A stretch of 32,669 bases of DNA from Porphyromonas sp. COT-239 OH1446 (lineage in GTDB: Bacteria; Bacteroidota; Bacteroidia; Bacteroidales; Porphyromonadaceae). Of the stretch, positions 1 to 7,723 are shown piece by piece. Position 1 is the stretch's first letter. Each line of letters begins with the position of its first letter. The notes under the pieces were generated by a model. That model was not told where the DNA came from. It saw only the letters and a program-made list of their open reading frames with translations, and made no database searches. The position numbers and the translations under genes are program-made. Location of the stretch: the NCBI RefSeq assembly GCF_000768875.1, contig NZ_JRAO01000027.1:124897-157565 (forward strand), written 5' to 3'.

Positions 1-114
1 CGAGACACAAGTAGGATCGAAAGCGAAATCCTACTTAGATCGACTGTGAGACTCAACTAGGATCACAAGACTAGTGTAAATAGGAACGCAGATACATTTC
101 TACTTAGATCGACA
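1..114. repeat. Intergenic 23-bp modular repeat array A (5 units, mixed orientation)
   Basis: Five degenerate units whose core hexamers (GTAGGA-like forward, TCCTAC-like reverse) start at 11 (fwd), 29 (rev), 57 (fwd), 80 (fwd) and 98 (rev). Spacings of 18, 28, 23 and 18 are exactly what abutting 23-bp units give when orientation flips. The first two units form a perfect 9-bp inverted pair, AAGTAGGAT at 9-17 and ATCCTACTT at 28-36. The array reaches the window's left edge, so it may continue outside. It is the same family as the arrays at 11350, 24129 and 31867. Function unknown. Confidence 0.8.
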
Positions 115-460
115 GCTCCGAAATAAGTGTTACTTTTGTGCTGTCACGAGATCCTCAATGATAGCGCGGCCAACACGGTTGGAACTTCCAAGCTGAGTGA
201 GTGACCTGTAAGGCTAGTAGAGTTTATACTCTTGCTGGCCTTATTTGTTATAGGAGGTTGAGCTGGTACTTCTCTTCGAATAGAATGTCTTCGAGGGTAA
301 GGTAATGAGAGAGAATTCCTCCCACAAATAACACAGCACCTAGAGATTCCTCTCTACCAGTCGAGAGGCTATCTAGAAATTCACCCAGGGACAAATAAAA
401 ACGCCCCCGAGGCAAAGAAGAGGACAGAGGCAACCTCCTCCTCCCTATCCTTCACACCTA
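115..460. other. Gene-poor intergenic stretch
   Basis: No gene can be called with confidence. On the minus strand there is a 61-codon TTG-started open frame at 248-433 without a recognisable domain. A 27-codon open stretch lies at 130-213, preceded directly by a stop codon; its reading (...SLTQLGSSNRVGRAIIEDLV...) looks protein-like but could be chance. The region may be decayed coding DNA. No tRNA or other structured RNA was seen. Confidence 0.4.
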
Positions 461-500
461 TAAAAAGAGCGGGAGCATCGTGAACGCTCACGACACTCCC
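461..500 (-). terminator. Rho-independent terminator of prs
   Basis: On the minus strand a hairpin at 471-500 (GGGAG and TCGTGA arms pairing with TCACGA and CTCCC, tetraloop ACGC, small internal loop) is followed by CTCTTTTTAT, a T-tract. It lies about 44 bp after the prs stop codon on the same strand. Confidence 0.8.
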
Positions 501-543
501 ACTCATCATAAGGTCTTCCCAATCGAAGAGATAAGTCTACAAC

Positions 544-1488
544 CTATACAGAGTAGAGGCTACTGATAGACTCATGGTTGATCACTCGCTTGATGGCCTC
601 GGCAAACACACCCGATACAGAGAGGATGTGCACCTTGCTGCAAGGCTTGCGCAGAGGGATCGAGTCGGTGAAGATGATCTCCTTGAGAGCAGAGGCTTCG
701 ATACGCTCCACCGCAGGATCACTCAGCACCGCATGACTAGCAATAGCCCGTACACTGCGTGCCCCATTGGCAATCATCAGGTCAGCTGCCTTCGTGATCG
801 TGCCTGCAGTATCGACGATGTCATCGACGAGTAGAACATCCTTGCCCTCCACATCTCCGATAATGCGCATCTCGGCAACCTCGTTGGCCTTAGCCCTATG
901 CTTATGACAGATGACCATGGGAATGCCGAGGAACTTGGCGTATGAGTTTGCTCGCTTCGTCCCCCCAACGTCTGGGGTGGCCATCACGGCATTATCCATA
1001 TCGACCTCGGACTTGAGGTAATCGACAAAGACCGTTGAGGCATAGAGATGATCCACAGGGACATTGAAGAAACCCTGGATCTGATCGGCATGCAAATCCA
1101 TCGTGATCATACGAGTAATGCCTGCGGCACTCAGAAGATCGGCAATGAGCTTAGCTCCGATAGATACACGTGGCTTGTCCTTACGATCCTGTCGAGCCCA
1201 GCCAAAGTAAGGGATCACAGCCGTGATGTAGTGTGCCGATGCACGACGGGCAGCATCAATCATCAGGAGAAGCTCCATGAGATTGTCTGAAGAAGGATAA
1301 GTAGACTGCACAAGGAATACATCCTTGCCACGAATGCTATCCTTATAGTAGACAGAGAATTCGCCATCGGCGAAGTGCTCCACCTCCATGTCGCCTAGGC
1401 TACAGCCAAGGCCTTGGGCAATCTGCTCTGCCAGATCTCTAGAGGCAGAGCCTGCGAAAATGGCAAAGTTGTTTGAGTTTGTAGTCAT
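544..1488 (-). CDS. prs: Ribose-phosphate pyrophosphokinase (PRPP synthetase)
   Basis: Makes 5-phosphoribosyl-1-pyrophosphate from ribose 5-phosphate and ATP, the cytosolic precursor for purines, pyrimidines, NAD, His and Trp. The 314-residue protein has the class I Prs layout: RQDRK near 99-103, the metal/ATP-loop segment DLHADQIQGFF at 131-141, and the PRPP-binding loop VDDIVDTAGT at 221-230. The length is normal for the family. I chose the MTTNSN start at 1488 rather than the more upstream ATG at 1536, because the upstream ATG lies on the far side of a -7 promoter box (1525-1532) and its 16 extra residues have no family counterpart. It is followed by its own terminator (461-500). The GT14 gene lies 117 bp upstream on the same strand, so prs is probably transcribed on its own. 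Confidence 0.97.
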   Translation of the reverse strand: MTTNSNNFAIFAGSASRDLAEQIAQGLGCSLGDMEVEHFADGEFSVYYKDSIRGKDVFLVQSTYPSSDNLMELLLMIDAARRASAHYITAVIPYFGWARQDRKDKPRVSIGAKLIADLLSAAGITRMITMDLHADQIQGFFNVPVDHLYASTVFVDYLKSEVDMDNAVMATPDVGGTKRANSYAKFLGIPMVICHKHRAKANEVAEMRIIGDVEGKDVLLVDDIVDTAGTITKAADLMIANGARSVRAIASHAVLSDPAVERIEASALKEIIFTDSIPLRKPCSKVHILSVSGVFAEAIKRVINHESISSLYSV

Positions 1489-1524
1489 GTTTGCTGAAAG
1501 TAGATATTGTGCTATCCTTGAGTG

Positions 1525-1532
1525 CAAAGTTA
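1525..1532 (-). promoter_or_regulatory. Bacteroidetes -7 box for prs
   Basis: The minus strand reads TAACTTTG, matching the Bacteroidetes -7 consensus TAnnTTTG. It would give a leader of about 30 nt before the ATG at 1488. No clear -33 element was found. Confidence 0.6.
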
Positions 1533-1605
1533 GCACTTTACACTGTCATCCCCCAACGTTCTGAAGCAAAAGATTGCCACACACAAGCCCCTCCTCAGCA
1601 CAGCT

Positions 1606-2487
1606 CTACTTCGGCAGCACCTTGAGCTCATCCATCAGCTCGAGCAAGAAGTCCATGTCTTGCGAATTGAACTTTCTTGCCCATAATCCATTGGAGCTGA
1701 GCAGCATCGGGCGATCGGCTCGGGTGTAGTCGGCCAGCACATTGTCCCGCCAACCGATCTCTCGCATGCAGCCCCTACCCTCGAGTACAACATCGAAGAT
1801 GCGCTCCCGCATCGGAGAATGCCAAAGAAGGGTCTGGACGAAGATCTCGTCGGAACAAAAACTCTGACGATAGAGCCTGAGTAGCTCCTCCCTTCGCTCC
1901 AGCATATATCCGACAAACTCATGAGTAAGGCTTACCCACTGCGTCCCCTTCTTAAACTCAATATCTTGATACCTCCTCAGACCTGTGGCGATCTGCGTCC
2001 TCAGCCACAAGAAGCGCAAGAGCCTCTTGAGCTGAAAGACAAAGCCCGAACCCTTGAAGTCCCTAGCAAAGAGATGCCGCCTGCGCACCTTGCGATCAAT
2101 AGAGACCTCAAGATCTCGACCCCAGTAATAGCCAACAAACTCCGCCCCCGCATGGGTAGCGAAAAACTCATGGATGTAGTCCTGGCTCTTGAGCGGTAAA
2201 TCAACCCCACTGAGCAAGTGATAGTAACTATAGCCGCTAGCCTGCCTATAGGCTTCAGCAAAGAGCTCTAGCTCTGTATCGACCATGCTTACATCGCCCC
2301 AGCGAACATCTATTCGTCGAGGCAAAATGAAGAGACCGGCATGGCGGGTAGACAACTTCGGGAGCTCCTGTACCTTGCGGTCAAAATGGATGTAAATATC
2401 GTTGCGCACATCGTCTAGGCATCGCACGAGCAGCTCCAGCACAGCAAATTCGCCGTGAGCAATGATCAGATAGGCATGACGCATCAT
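1606..2487 (-). CDS. GT14 (core-2/I-branching type) glycosyltransferase
   Basis: A 293-residue protein resembling the 'Branch' family of beta-1,6-N-acetylglucosaminyltransferase-like enzymes (GT14) found in Bacteroidales. Seen: N-terminal AYLIIAHGEFAVLELLVRCL, YIHFDRK near 32-38, VRWGDVSMVDTEL near 61-73, and YYHLLSGVDLPLKS near 88-101, all typical of the fold. No signal peptide or membrane segment, so a cytoplasmic or peripheral enzyme. It probably transfers a sugar during surface glycan or O-antigen synthesis; the acceptor cannot be read from the sequence. Two adjacent ATGs (2487, 2484) could both start it. It is flanked by ompA upstream and prs downstream on the same strand, with no sugar-gene cluster around it. 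The family call is firm, the substrate is open. Confidence 0.85.
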   Translation of the reverse strand: MMRHAYLIIAHGEFAVLELLVRCLDDVRNDIYIHFDRKVQELPKLSTRHAGLFILPRRIDVRWGDVSMVDTELELFAEAYRQASGYSYYHLLSGVDLPLKSQDYIHEFFATHAGAEFVGYYWGRDLEVSIDRKVRRRHLFARDFKGSGFVFQLKRLLRFLWLRTQIATGLRRYQDIEFKKGTQWVSLTHEFVGYMLERREELLRLYRQSFCSDEIFVQTLLWHSPMRERIFDVVLEGRGCMREIGWRDNVLADYTRADRPMLLSSNGLWARKFNSQDMDFLLELMDELKVLPK

Positions 2488-2535
2488 AGTGGGAGGGGAT
2501 TAGGAGGGTAATCAAAAGGAGCTAGTGAACAAGGC

Positions 2536-2582
2536 TAAAAAGCTAGGGGCTATCCCATGGCTCATGCCACTAGGATAGCCCC
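2536..2582 (-). terminator. Terminator of the OmpA-family gene
   Basis: Perfect 10-bp arms GGGGCTATCC (2546-2555) and GGATAGCCCC (2573-2582), with an inner TGGC/GCCA pairing. On the minus strand this is followed by AGCTTTTTAG. It lies about 30 bp beyond the ompA-like stop. Confidence 0.8.
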
Positions 2583-2611
2583 GATATTTTGATAATGACC
2601 TACTGAGAGTC

Positions 2612-3862
2612 TTATTCAGCGATCTTCGTCAGCACAGCACGGCTGAGACGTGGGTCGTTGTAGTACATGTTAGCTACACCACCCTTGAAGTCCTTCTTGA
2701 GCTGAGCTTCAGACACACCGAACTCCTGTACGAGGCAATTGTAAACAACCTCTGCACGCTTGCGGCTCAGGAAGATGTTGCGCTTGCTGCTGCCAGTACC
2801 CTGGTCTGCGTAGCCCACCACGGTGTAAACCATCTTAGGATTAGCCTTGATAGCAGCTGCCAGGTAACCGAGGTTCACACGATCCTTCTTGGTCAGAGTC
2901 CAGCGATTGATAGTAAAGGTTACGAGCAGAGGCTGAGCAGATACATTGTCAGAGGTAACCTCACGGTTGAGAGCGTTGTGCAGCTGACGACGAAGATCCT
3001 CATTAGCATCCTGCAGCTCAGCGATACGATCACGCAGAGAAGCAACAGTTCCTTCTCCTACACGGATAGTCGTCGTAGTAGCACGATCCCAACCTCTCTT
3101 GGGGAAGTTATAAGAAACGCCCACAGAAGCAGAGAGAACACCCTCGCCCCAACGAGCACCGATCTGCTGGTCAAAGCGGTCATTCACGAAAGCACCACGA
3201 ACATCAAGATTGATGTCCAAAGCACGGCTTACACGGAAACGGTTCAGAAGACCTATGCTAGCAGATACCTCGTGCGTATAGCCATCGTTGTTAGAGATGC
3301 CAGGAGCAGGTACAGAAGCCTTCTCAAGAGACTGCATCCAACCAAGGCCAGCGTAAGGGATGAAAGAGTAGAAGCGATCTTCGTTATAGCCACCGATCAT
3401 CTGAGAGAGGTTCAGCATAATGTCCAGGTGAGCATTCAGATACTTCATCTCGGTCTCGAAGAGGAGGTCTCCCTTACCGTTATCATACTTCACACGAGGC
3501 TGCTTGATATAACCCTGATGACCTGTAAGCGAAGGGCCAGAGACTCCGTTAACTTGGATGCCACTTACACCGAGGCGAAGACCAAGACCAGGAGTAAACC
3601 ACTTACCTACATACAGGTCAAAGTTGGGAGTAAGCTTGTCGAAGAACTTCATCTGTCTCGTAGAATGGTCAGCGAAGAGCATCTGAGCTCCGACACCAAC
3701 ACCTACAAACCAGTTGCTGCCGAACTTATTAGTAACTACAGCGTGCTTGCCGCCGTGAAACTCAGTCGTAACAACTGAGTCGAGAGTGGAAGTAGCCTGC
3801 GCTGAAGCTACCTGAGTAGTGGCAAGAAGAAGACCTGCCAGCACCAAACTTTTTCTTAACAT
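2612..3862 (-). CDS. OmpA-family outer-membrane protein
   Basis: A 416-residue outer-membrane protein that links the outer membrane to peptidoglycan. Signal peptide MLRKSLVLAGLLLATTQVASAQ (first 22 residues). Then a beta-barrel region of about 230 residues, a short coiled coil (SLRDRIAELQDANEDLRRQL), and a C-terminal OmpA-like peptidoglycan-binding domain with the signature GYAD..TGSSKRNIFLSRKRAEVV. The organisation resembles the P. gingivalis Pgm6/Pgm7 (Omp40/41) proteins, but only one copy is present here. The start at 3862 is set by the signal peptide; an upstream in-frame ATG at 3919 would add 19 unlikely residues. A -7 box lies about 105 bp upstream and a strong terminator follows, so it is monocistronic and probably highly expressed. 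Confidence 0.93.
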   Translation of the reverse strand: MLRKSLVLAGLLLATTQVASAQATSTLDSVVTTEFHGGKHAVVTNKFGSNWFVGVGVGAQMLFADHSTRQMKFFDKLTPNFDLYVGKWFTPGLGLRLGVSGIQVNGVSGPSLTGHQGYIKQPRVKYDNGKGDLLFETEMKYLNAHLDIMLNLSQMIGGYNEDRFYSFIPYAGLGWMQSLEKASVPAPGISNNDGYTHEVSASIGLLNRFRVSRALDINLDVRGAFVNDRFDQQIGARWGEGVLSASVGVSYNFPKRGWDRATTTTIRVGEGTVASLRDRIAELQDANEDLRRQLHNALNREVTSDNVSAQPLLVTFTINRWTLTKKDRVNLGYLAAAIKANPKMVYTVVGYADQGTGSSKRNIFLSRKRAEVVYNCLVQEFGVSEAQLKKDFKGGVANMYYNDPRLSRAVLTKIAE

Positions 3863-3966
3863 AATATTCAACAATTTATTATTTACTTCTAACTTGACCA
3901 CTTTGCCAACCACGCTCACAAACCGTCAAAACCTTGCTTTGAAAGCATGTTTGGGAAAGTGTGGCG

Positions 3967-3974
3967 CAAAGATA
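3967..3974 (-). promoter_or_regulatory. -7 box for the OmpA-family gene
   Basis: The minus strand reads TATCTTTG (TAnnTTTG), preceded by an AT-rich stretch. The implied leader is about 100 nt, long enough for regulation, although no specific RNA fold was recognised in it. Confidence 0.6.
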
Positions 3975-4026
3975 ATACTTTTTTCTTATATAACGTTTAT
4001 TTTCATTTTAAGGTTATATCCAAAGG

Positions 4027-4365
4027 CTAACCTTTACGAAGAAAACATGTTTTCAGCACAATGGCCGAGCCATCAATGCGACAATCGACCTCCTCAGGGT
4101 TGTCGGTCAAACGAATGCCTTTGACCTTGGTCCCTTGCTTGATGACAAGGGATGAGCCTCGGACCTTGAGATCCTTGATCACGGTTACGACGTCGCCATC
4201 GGCAAGCTCCGCACCATTGCAGTCTTTGGCTCGGGGCTCTTCGTCCTGTATAGGATCGCTTTCGTCTAAATGAAACTCGTGGAAGCAATCTGGGCAAATG
4301 TAAGCACTCCCATCAAAATAAGTATTGTTCCCCAGACATTGTGGGCACTTAGGATAGTCAGTCAT
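4027..4365 (-). CDS. PhnA/YjdM-like zinc-ribbon protein
   Basis: A 112-residue protein of the PhnA (alkylphosphonate-uptake-operon protein, YjdM) family. It has an N-terminal zinc ribbon with Cys7-x2-Cys10 and Cys24-x2-Cys27, then an acidic linker and the conserved PhnA domain (KDCNGAELADGDVVTVIKDL, then KQGTKVKGIRL and DGSAIVLKT). Despite its historic name the family is not a phosphonate hydrolase; its molecular role is unsettled, and no phn genes lie nearby. I place the start at 4365 (MTDYPKCPQC); the longer reading from 4452 runs through the promoter region. The -7 box ends only about 6 bp before this ATG, so the mRNA may be almost leaderless. It is divergent from ychF. Confidence 0.9.
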   Translation of the reverse strand: MTDYPKCPQCLGNNTYFDGSAYICPDCFHEFHLDESDPIQDEEPRAKDCNGAELADGDVVTVIKDLKVRGSSLVIKQGTKVKGIRLTDNPEEVDCRIDGSAIVLKTCFLRKG

Positions 4366-4371
4366 GATGGG

Positions 4372-4379
4372 CAAAGATA
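4372..4379 (-). promoter_or_regulatory. -7 box for the PhnA-like gene
   Basis: The minus strand reads TATCTTTG immediately before the start codon at 4365. Transcription would start at or within a few bases of the ATG. Confidence 0.6.
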
Positions 4380-4425
4380 ATATATTCTCAACGAATCTGC
4401 AAGAGATCTGCTCAGGGGAAATGAG

Positions 4426-4433
4426 TACCTTTG
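4426..4433 (+). promoter_or_regulatory. -7 box for ychF
   Basis: TACCTTTG matches TAnnTTTG and lies about 75 bp before the ychF start. It is about 50 bp from the oppositely directed phnA-like box, forming a compact divergent promoter pair. Confidence 0.55.
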
Positions 4434-4508
4434 CATCGCAAATGCGGAGCAATGCTCCTGGAGGAATATCTATTTATCGAATTTCAGCAAGATAACATAA
4501 AGCAATAT

Positions 4509-5612
4509 ATGGCATTACAATGCGGTATCGTGGGCCTACCTAACGTTGGGAAGTCCACTCTATTCAACTGCCTCTCCAATGCGAAGGCACAGTCTGCTAA
4601 TTTCCCCTTCTGCACGATCGAGCCCAACGTAGGGGTCATCACAGTACCTGATGAGCGGCTCAACCAACTGGCCGAGATCATCAACCCTCAGCGTATCGTC
4701 CCCACGACGGTCGAGATCGTAGACATCGCAGGGCTAGTCAAAGGAGCAAGCAAAGGGGAGGGGCTAGGGAATAAGTTCCTGGCCAACATCCGAGAGACGG
4801 ATGCTATCCTGCATGTGCTGCGCTGCTTCGACGATGATAATATCACCCATGTCGATGGCACGGTAGACCCTGTTCGAGACAAGGAGATCATCGACACCGA
4901 GCTACAGCTCAAGGATTTAGAGACAGTCGAAGCGCGCATTCAGAAAGTCGCCAAGCAGGCTCAGACGGGAGGGGATAAGGCAGCCAAACAGACCTACGAA
5001 GTACTGCTTCGCTACAAGGAAGCTTTGGAGAAGGGGCTCAACGCCCGCACAGTGAGCTTCGAGACAAAGGACGAGCAGAAGATCGCTCGGGAGCTATACC
5101 TACTCACCAGCAAGCCCGTCCTCTATGTCTGCAATGTAGATGAGGGCAGTGCTCTCTCGGGCAATCAGCATGTCGAGGCTGTACGCAAGGCCATCGAGGG
5201 CGAGGATGCCGATATCCTCGTCGTAGCAGCCAAGATCGAGAGCGAGATCGCTGAGCTGGAGACCTATGAGGAGCGTCAAATGTTCCTCGCCGAGATCGGC
5301 CTCGAGGAGAGTGGTGTAGCTCGCCTCATCAAGGCTGCCTATAGCCTGCTAGGGCTAGAGACTTACTTCACTGCCGGGGTGCAAGAGGTGCGTGCCTGGA
5401 CTTACCCCAAAGGCAGCAAGGCCCCTCAGTGTGCGGGGGTGATCCATACAGACTTCGAGAAGGGCTTCATCCGTGCCGAAGTAATCAAGTTCGCCGACTT
5501 CATCCACTATCGAGGTGAGGCGGCCGTAAGAGAAGCGGGCAAGATGGCTGTCGAGGGCAAGGAGTATGTCGTCCAAGATGGCGACATCATGCACTTCCGA
5601 TTCAATGTCTAG
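4509..5612 (+). CDS. ychF: Redox-responsive ATPase YchF (Obg-family)
   Basis: A 367-residue YchF/OLA1 P-loop protein that prefers ATP over GTP and associates with ribosomes; in other bacteria it affects translation fidelity and oxidative-stress response. Seen: G1 [12 protein letters not shown] at 9-20, G3 region [20 protein letters not shown], the altered G4-type motif NVDE in place of NKxD (fits ATP preference), a central coiled-coil region, and a C-terminal TGS domain ([20 protein letters not shown]... to [13 protein letters not shown]). The start at 4509 ([16 protein letters not shown]) matches the family; the open frame extends 26 codons further upstream but through the promoter. It ends in a strong terminator shared with the convergent CorC/GldE-like gene. 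Confidence 0.97.
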   Translation: MALQCGIVGLPNVGKSTLFNCLSNAKAQSANFPFCTIEPNVGVITVPDERLNQLAEIINPQRIVPTTVEIVDIAGLVKGASKGEGLGNKFLANIRETDAILHVLRCFDDDNITHVDGTVDPVRDKEIIDTELQLKDLETVEARIQKVAKQAQTGGDKAAKQTYEVLLRYKEALEKGLNARTVSFETKDEQKIARELYLLTSKPVLYVCNVDEGSALSGNQHVEAVRKAIEGEDADILVVAAKIESEIAELETYEERQMFLAEIGLEESGVARLIKAAYSLLGLETYFTAGVQEVRAWTYPKGSKAPQCAGVIHTDFEKGFIRAEVIKFADFIHYRGEAAVREAGKMAVEGKEYVVQDGDIMHFRFNV

Positions 5613-5645
5613 CTCTTCTCGGGCAGAAAGTCTCTAGAAATGTCT

Positions 5646-5679
5646 ATGGGGCAGCAGAGCCGACGCTCTGCTGCCCCAT
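5646..5679. terminator. Strong bidirectional hairpin terminator
   Basis: Perfect 15-bp stem (ATGGGGCAGCAGAGC against its complement) with loop CGAC, between the convergent ychF and CorC/GldE-like genes. The plus-strand side continues TATCTTTATC; T-tracts are weak on both sides, but the stem is long and GC-rich. Confidence 0.75.
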
Positions 5680-5698
5680 ATCTTTATCTCGCCCAAAG

Positions 5699-6946
5699 CT
5701 AAAGGATGCTTAGGCGAACGAGTACGATCTTAGTAGCACTCGAGCGAAGGATCTCGAAGCGCAAGCCCTCGATCTCAATGACCTCACCCTGAGCAGGAAT
5801 GCTCTGATGGTGGTGGAGAATCAGGCCTGCAATGGTCATGAAGTCATCATGCTCGGGCAGGCTAAGACCGAAGCGTTCGTTTACGTCGTCGATCTCTAGA
5901 CGTGCACTCAGGATATAGGTGTGCTCATCGACCTGCTTGGCGGTGAGCTTCTGATGGTCATGCTCATCTTCAATATCGCCGAAGATCTCCTCAACCACGT
6001 CCTCTAGGGTGATCATCCCTGCCGTACCGCCCAGCTCATCAATAACGATGGCAATGCTCTTCTTACGCTGCATGAGCTGGGTCATGAGCTTATTGACATA
6101 CATACTCTCGGGGACGAAGACAGCTGGGACGATACGATCCTGCCAATTCTCCCCTCGAAACATCTCGCTCGAGTGAATATATCCCACCACATCGTCGATA
6201 CTGCCTCGATAGACAATAATCTTCGAGAGACCTGTGCGAACAAACTTCTCCTCAAGCTCCTGTATATCCGCCCCGAGCTCCACACCCACGATCTCATTGC
6301 GAGGGATGAGGCAGTCTCGCACCTGTAGACTAGGGAAGTAGAGGGCTTTCTGAATAAGGCTTACCTCGGTATCCAACTCTCCCTCCTCTCCTTCGCTGGG
6401 CTGATTGCTCTCGAGATAATGCTCCAGGTCTGCCACCGAGAGGCTCGGGGTGATACCAGTCTGAGAGGAGCGTTGGCCTAAGAGCAAGAGTAGTCCTCGG
6501 GTAATCCAGCCGATGATGTAGACGAAAGGATAGAGCAAGAGATATATGAGCAGGACAACGGGACTAAAGAAGCGCATCGTCTCGTTGGGGTTCGTACGGA
6601 AGGTAACCTTGGGGATGAATTCACCCATGAAGAGGATGAGCAGCGTACCCAGGAGCGACTGAACGAGCAGGACGAGCACATCGCTCTGCAGGAAGCTCTC
6701 GAGCCAGGGCTCAAGCAGTCGAGCTACCAGTAGTCCGTAGATAACCAGGACAACATTGTTGCCCAAAAGCATCGTCGTAATGAAGTGATCTGGACGTCCG
6801 TAGAAGAGGTTCAGAGCCCGAGCCGTCAGCCCACCTCGAGAGCGGTCAAGCTCGAGGCGCAGCTTGTCCGAGGAGACAAAGGCGATCTCCATGCCCGAGA
6901 AAAAAGCAGAGAGTAAGAGAGAGATGAGGAGGTATAGGTAAATCAT
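5699..6946 (-). CDS. DUF21/CBS/CorC_HlyC membrane protein (GldE-like)
   Basis: A 415-residue inner-membrane protein of the CorC/HlyC (CNNM) family, linked elsewhere to Mg2+/Co2+ export and, in gliding Bacteroidetes, known as GldE. Order: DUF21/CNNM transmembrane domain at about 1-175 (SAFFSGMEIAFVSS at the start), paired CBS domains at about 195-315 (including MITLEDVVEEIFGDIEDEHD), and a CorC_HlyC C-terminal domain at about 330-412 (SARLEIDDVNERFGLSLPEHDDFMTIAGL is the characteristic stretch). Its start overlaps the lptC stop by 4 bp, so the two are translationally coupled. No other gliding genes are present, so a transport or envelope role is more likely than motility. Last gene of the minus-strand run from coaX. 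Confidence 0.92.
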   Translation of the reverse strand: MIYLYLLISLLLSAFFSGMEIAFVSSDKLRLELDRSRGGLTARALNLFYGRPDHFITTMLLGNNVVLVIYGLLVARLLEPWLESFLQSDVLVLLVQSLLGTLLILFMGEFIPKVTFRTNPNETMRFFSPVVLLIYLLLYPFVYIIGWITRGLLLLLGQRSSQTGITPSLSVADLEHYLESNQPSEGEEGELDTEVSLIQKALYFPSLQVRDCLIPRNEIVGVELGADIQELEEKFVRTGLSKIIVYRGSIDDVVGYIHSSEMFRGENWQDRIVPAVFVPESMYVNKLMTQLMQRKKSIAIVIDELGGTAGMITLEDVVEEIFGDIEDEHDHQKLTAKQVDEHTYILSARLEIDDVNERFGLSLPEHDDFMTIAGLILHHHQSIPAQGEVIEIEGLRFEILRSSATKIVLVRLSIL

Positions 6947-7569
6947 CTAGACAGATCGCTGGGAGGTAAACCCTCAAGACTATCTCGAGGAGCAAGAGAG
7001 TCTGCCCCAGAGAGGGGCTTATCCTTGTAGTCGAAGTCGCCTCGAGAGCGATAGATCGAGTAGCTGCTCAGATCGTCTCGAGCGGAGAAATGATCGCCCC
7101 GAAGCTCACGCCCCTGGGTGAAAAAATAGGTCGTATCATTGGAGTAAAAGCGACGCTCTCGCTTGAGCCAATGCAACTGGGGGGTGTAGAGCCTACGCCC
7201 CTCTGTGCCATGCATGCGGACATTGCCATAGAGCACCCACTCCTCCTGCTCCACTCGGTGCACAGCCGAGTCGGCCTCGATGAAGATCTCCGAGCTCTGA
7301 ATCGAGTCGAAACCCTCGAGGCGTAACCCATCGGGGAAGAGCCAATACTTCGGATCGCTCTCATCATAGATCAGCCACAGAGGACTGATGAGGCGATACT
7401 TGACCTGCCCAGAGTCGGAGATGAGGACATCTACCTGCTCGGTACGGATGGTGTACATCGAAGTGGTGTCGATCTCCAAGTTGCGGATCTCGACCTTCTT
7501 CTGCCCACAAGCCCCCAAGCCCGCAAGGCTCAGGACAATGGCCAAGAGGAGCGATAGATACTTACCCAT
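6943..7569 (-). CDS. lptC: LPS export periplasmic protein LptC
   Basis: A 208-residue lipoprotein of the LptC (DUF1239) family, which passes LPS from the LptBFG transporter to LptA in the periplasm. Signal sequence with lipobox LGAC, lipidated Cys at residue 21 (MGKYLSLLLAIVLSLAGLGAC). After it, a beta-jellyroll-type sequence with DVLISDSGQVKYRLISPLW, FPDGLRLEGFD, ADSAVHRVEQEEWVLYGNV and LHWLKRERRFYSN, typical of the family. A Ser/Asp-rich tail follows. A lipoprotein LptC is the usual Bacteroidetes form, unlike the membrane-anchored E. coli protein. Overlaps the CorC/GldE-like gene by 4 bp. No other lpt genes are in the window. Confidence 0.9.
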   Translation of the reverse strand: MGKYLSLLLAIVLSLAGLGACGQKKVEIRNLEIDTTSMYTIRTEQVDVLISDSGQVKYRLISPLWLIYDESDPKYWLFPDGLRLEGFDSIQSSEIFIEADSAVHRVEQEEWVLYGNVRMHGTEGRRLYTPQLHWLKRERRFYSNDTTYFFTQGRELRGDHFSARDDLSSYSIYRSRGDFDYKDKPLSGADSLAPRDSLEGLPPSDLSR

Positions 7570-7600
7570 GCGTCTAACAAAGCGAAGAGACCTCCGCAGC

Positions 7601-7632
7601 CTGCCCTAAGCGGCCCAGCCGTCTCAGGGCAG
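7601..7632 (-). other. Stem-loop between the TPR gene and lptC
   Basis: CTGCCCT (7601-7607) pairs with AGGGCAG (7626-7632), with an inner CGGC/GCCG-like pairing. It lies in the 154-bp gap between the TPR gene (stop 7724) and lptC (start 7569). There is no T-tract, so it could be a weak terminator, a processing site or nothing. Confidence 0.3.
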
Positions 7633-7723
7633 ACCCCGAAGGTCTATCCTCCAATCAACTACGATACCGTACGTCTCGGATGCTCATCCATGACCTGGTA
7701 TGCAATCTGTGTAAGCCCTACGA

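Noticed and set aside
248-433. 61-codon minus-strand ORF starting with TTG
   Set aside because: No recognisable domain, no promoter box, weak start; kept only as a remark in the intergenic entry.
1489-1536. N-terminal extension of prs to an ATG at 1536
   Set aside because: The extra 16 residues have no family counterpart, and a -7 promoter box (1525-1532) lies inside this segment.
2978-3778. 266-codon plus-strand ORF inside the OmpA-family gene
   Set aside because: An antisense shadow of a clearly coding gene, with low-complexity, non-family sequence.
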